Below, piece by piece: positions 4,604 through 6,439 of a DNA stretch of 6,439 nucleotides. The DNA lies in NCBI GenBank assembly GCA_021804315.1, contig JAJZHX010000029.1, positions 1 through 6,439 of the forward strand, written 5' to 3'. Positions within the stretch are counted from its first letter, which is position 1. Each line of letters opens with the position of its first letter. The DNA is from a bacterium. GTDB lineage: Bacteria > Patescibacteriota > Saccharimonadia > Saccharimonadales > UBA4665. The notes beneath the pieces are model-generated. The model searched no databases. It was not told where the DNA came from and saw only the letters and a list, made by a program, of their open reading frames with translations. The translations under genes were made by a program, and so were the position numbers.

Positions 4604-6430
4604 CTACTTGTTTTGTCTTTTTCTGAGGGTTGAATCAAGTTCGCTTTTTCTTAGTCTTAGAGATTCAGGTGTTACTTCCAGTAATTCGTCGTTTTCAATA
4701 AAATCTAAACACTCTTCTAGGGACATTTTCTTAGGTGGACTTAGCTGGACCACGCCGTCGCTACTACTTGAACGCATATTAGTGAGATGTTTACCTTTAC
4801 AGACATTGACCTCGATGTCTTCCCTGCGATTAGTAATCCCGACAATTTGACCTTTATAAACCTTTTCGGCTGGATTGACAAATAATAGTCCTCTGGCTTC
4901 AGCATTCTGTAAGGAATAAGCTGTTGTTTCACCTGTTTCATAAGCAATAATAACACCATTTCGCAGTTGACTTAAAGCTTGGCCAAGCGGTTTAAAGCCT
5001 ACTATGCGAGAGTTAATTAAAGCTGTGCCTTTAGTTAGAGTCATCAGATTACTTCTAATACCTAAAAGATTACGAGTCGGTAACAGGTAAACTAAATTGG
5101 TTAAGTTTTTACTACTAGAGTGAAATTGTTTTTGTAATTCAGCACGTCTTTGGCCTAGCTCAGTTTGCACTTGTCCAACGTAATCTATCGGCACGTCAAT
5201 GACTACTTCTTCAATGGGCTCTAATTCCTGGTTATTGTCTTTTTTGGTAATGACCATCGGTCGACCGACTTCAAATTCATAGCCTTCACGGCGCATTGCT
5301 TCAATTAAAACGCTTAAGTGTAACTCTCCTCGACCGGAAACTCTAAAACCAATGCCATTAGGCTCAACTTTAAGTGCAACATTAGTTTCCAGCTCTTTAT
5401 ATAGGCGTTCACCAATTTGCCGAGAAGTTAAAAATTTACCACTTTGACCTTTAAAAGGAGAGGTGTTTGGGCCAAGATAGATTTGAAGGGTCGGGCTTTC
5501 AATATCTATACTAGGTAAGGCTTCTGGTTTTTCATAATCAGCAATAGTATCACCAATCGCGACTTCACTAATTCCACTAAGGCTAACTACATCGCCAGCA
5601 ATTGCCTTAGTAACATCAAACCTAACTAAGCCCTGATTCATATAAACCTTATCGACTCGGGATTTTATCTGACTGCCATCGTTTTTACAAAGTATGACTG
5701 GCTGATTATTACTAATAGAGCCTCTACTAATCCGGCCGATTGCATATTTACCTTGATAGCTATCGTAAGCTAAAGCACTGACTAACATCTGAAAAGGCTT
5801 ATTAAGATCTACTTTGGGTGGCGGTATATCTTTAATAATTGCCTTAAAAATAACCGATAGATCACTTAGCTGGTTAAAATCTTCTGGCAAAGTCTGCCAA
5901 GCTTTACCTTCTCTGGCCACCGCGTAATAAATTGGGTAATGTAGTTGTTTTTCGTCAGTTGCTAGTTCAAGAAACAGATCGTCAAGTTCATTTTTTATCT
6001 CAGTAGTTCTAGCACCATTTTTATCAATCTTATTAATTATGACTATGACAGGTAGATTATTAGCCATAGCCTTACTTAAAACAAAGTGAGTTTGGGGCAT
6101 CGGTCCTTCAAGAGCATCAACTACTAATAAACAGCCATCGGCCATATTAATTGTTCTTTCGACCTCCCCGCTAAAGTCTGCATGGCCAGGCGTATCAATT
6201 ATATTGATTCTAAATCCATCATAATTAACTGAAGTAATCTTAGCGGTAATGGTAATACCACGTTCTCTTTCCTGATCACCAGAATCCATAATTAAAGTCT
6301 GATTCATTTCTGACTGATTTTGCCTAAAAGTATTAGACTGTTTTAAAAGGCCATCAACCAGGGTTGTTTTACCATGATCAACGTGGGCAATAATTACAAT
6401 GTTACGGATTTTATTTGGGTCTTTATGCAT
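4604..6430 (-). CDS. typA: Ribosome-associated translational GTPase TypA/BipA
   Basis: TypA/BipA is an EF-G-like GTPase that binds the ribosome and, in studied bacteria, aids ribosome assembly and growth under cold or other stress. All signature parts are visible: G1 AHVDHGKT (15-22), switch-I region RERGIT (55-60), G3 DTPGH (79-83) with the catalytic-type His83, and G4 NKID (133-136). The EF-Tu-like domain II is at about 210-300, and the EF-G III/V-like domains at about 310-480 (SGRGELHLSVLIEAMRREG, 365-383). The TypA-specific C-terminal domain includes GFKPLGQALSQLRNGVII (478-495), LTNMRSSSSDG (549-559) and EVTPESLRLRK (585-595). The length of 608 residues is normal for the family. The G5 position reads YAVAREG where YASA is usual. 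The ATG at 6430 gives the expected short lead before RNIVIIAHVDHGKT. Only 9 bases of upstream sequence (A-rich) are visible, so promoter and ribosome site are not seen. It is convergent with the PKD gene and has no functional link to it. Confidence 0.97.
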   Translation of the reverse strand: MHKDPNKIRNIVIIAHVDHGKTTLVDGLLKQSNTFRQNQSEMNQTLIMDSGDQERERGITITAKITSVNYDGFRINIIDTPGHADFSGEVERTINMADGCLLVVDALEGPMPQTHFVLSKAMANNLPVIVIINKIDKNGARTTEIKNELDDLFLELATDEKQLHYPIYYAVAREGKAWQTLPEDFNQLSDLSVIFKAIIKDIPPPKVDLNKPFQMLVSALAYDSYQGKYAIGRISRGSISNNQPVILCKNDGSQIKSRVDKVYMNQGLVRFDVTKAIAGDVVSLSGISEVAIGDTIADYEKPEALPSIDIESPTLQIYLGPNTSPFKGQSGKFLTSRQIGERLYKELETNVALKVEPNGIGFRVSGRGELHLSVLIEAMRREGYEFEVGRPMVITKKDNNQELEPIEEVVIDVPIDYVGQVQTELGQRRAELQKQFHSSSKNLTNLVYLLPTRNLLGIRSNLMTLTKGTALINSRIVGFKPLGQALSQLRNGVIIAYETGETTAYSLQNAEARGLLFVNPAEKVYKGQIVGITNRREDIEVNVCKGKHLTNMRSSSSDGVVQLSPPKKMSLEECLDFIENDELLEVTPESLRLRKSELDSTLRKRQNK

Positions 6431-6439
6431 TTTGTTTTT

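Noticed and set aside
4583..4623. Terminator-like pairing of A-rich 4583-4593 with T-rich 4610-4622
   Set aside because: The pairing needs a bulge and a wobble, has almost no G-C pairs and a loop of about 16 nt, and lacks a distinct U tract after the stem. It is more likely a by-product of A- and T-rich coding ends.

Overview
The window is A+T-rich, tightly packed bacterial DNA read with the standard code. It holds one confidently named housekeeping gene (typA/bipA) next to a run of small-genome-style envelope genes. The organism is most likely a Patescibacteria/CPR bacterium, with Saccharibacteria (TM7) as the best guess. The reasons are the low GC, the very short or overlapping gene junctions, and a large Ser/Thr/Asn/Gly-rich secreted beta-strand protein carrying tail-fibre-like GIGTATP modules. 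Single-pass and double-pass surface proteins with short lysine-rich cytoplasmic tails point the same way. This placement rests on style and recall, not on a marker phylogeny.

Layout, left to right: (1) 1-219 (+), the 3' end of a gene whose visible part is a membrane helix followed by a very basic tail. (2) 220-307, an intergenic region with a perfect extended -10 promoter (TGCTATAAT) and a stem-loop that would sit at the very 5' end of the mRNA and covers the Shine-Dalgarno-like AAGG. (3) 308-2353 (+), a 681-residue secreted protein with a signal peptide, eight cysteines spaced as four close pairs, two tail-fibre-type repeat modules and a tail-fibre-like C-terminal domain. (4) 2354-2521, an intergenic region with a possible broken small ORF and a second extended -10 (TGTTATAAT) that runs into the start of the next gene. 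(5) 2522-3556 (+), a membrane protein with an extracytoplasmic double-Cache-like sensor domain but no signalling output domain. (6) 3531-4601 (+), overlapping the previous gene by 26 nt, a membrane protein with an Ig-like segment and a PKD domain facing outwards. (7) 4604-6430 (-), typA, convergent with the previous gene and separated from it by 2 nt.

The Cache-like and PKD genes almost certainly share a transcript and are probably translationally coupled. Together with the secreted tail-fibre-like protein they look like a cell-surface module: a secreted, disulfide-bonded adhesin-like protein, a ligand-binding membrane protein, and an Ig/PKD membrane protein. Their cooperation is inferred from position and topology, not shown by sequence. 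TypA is a translational GTPase with no evident functional link to its neighbours. I see no tRNA, rRNA, CRISPR array, transposon or convincing intrinsic terminator.
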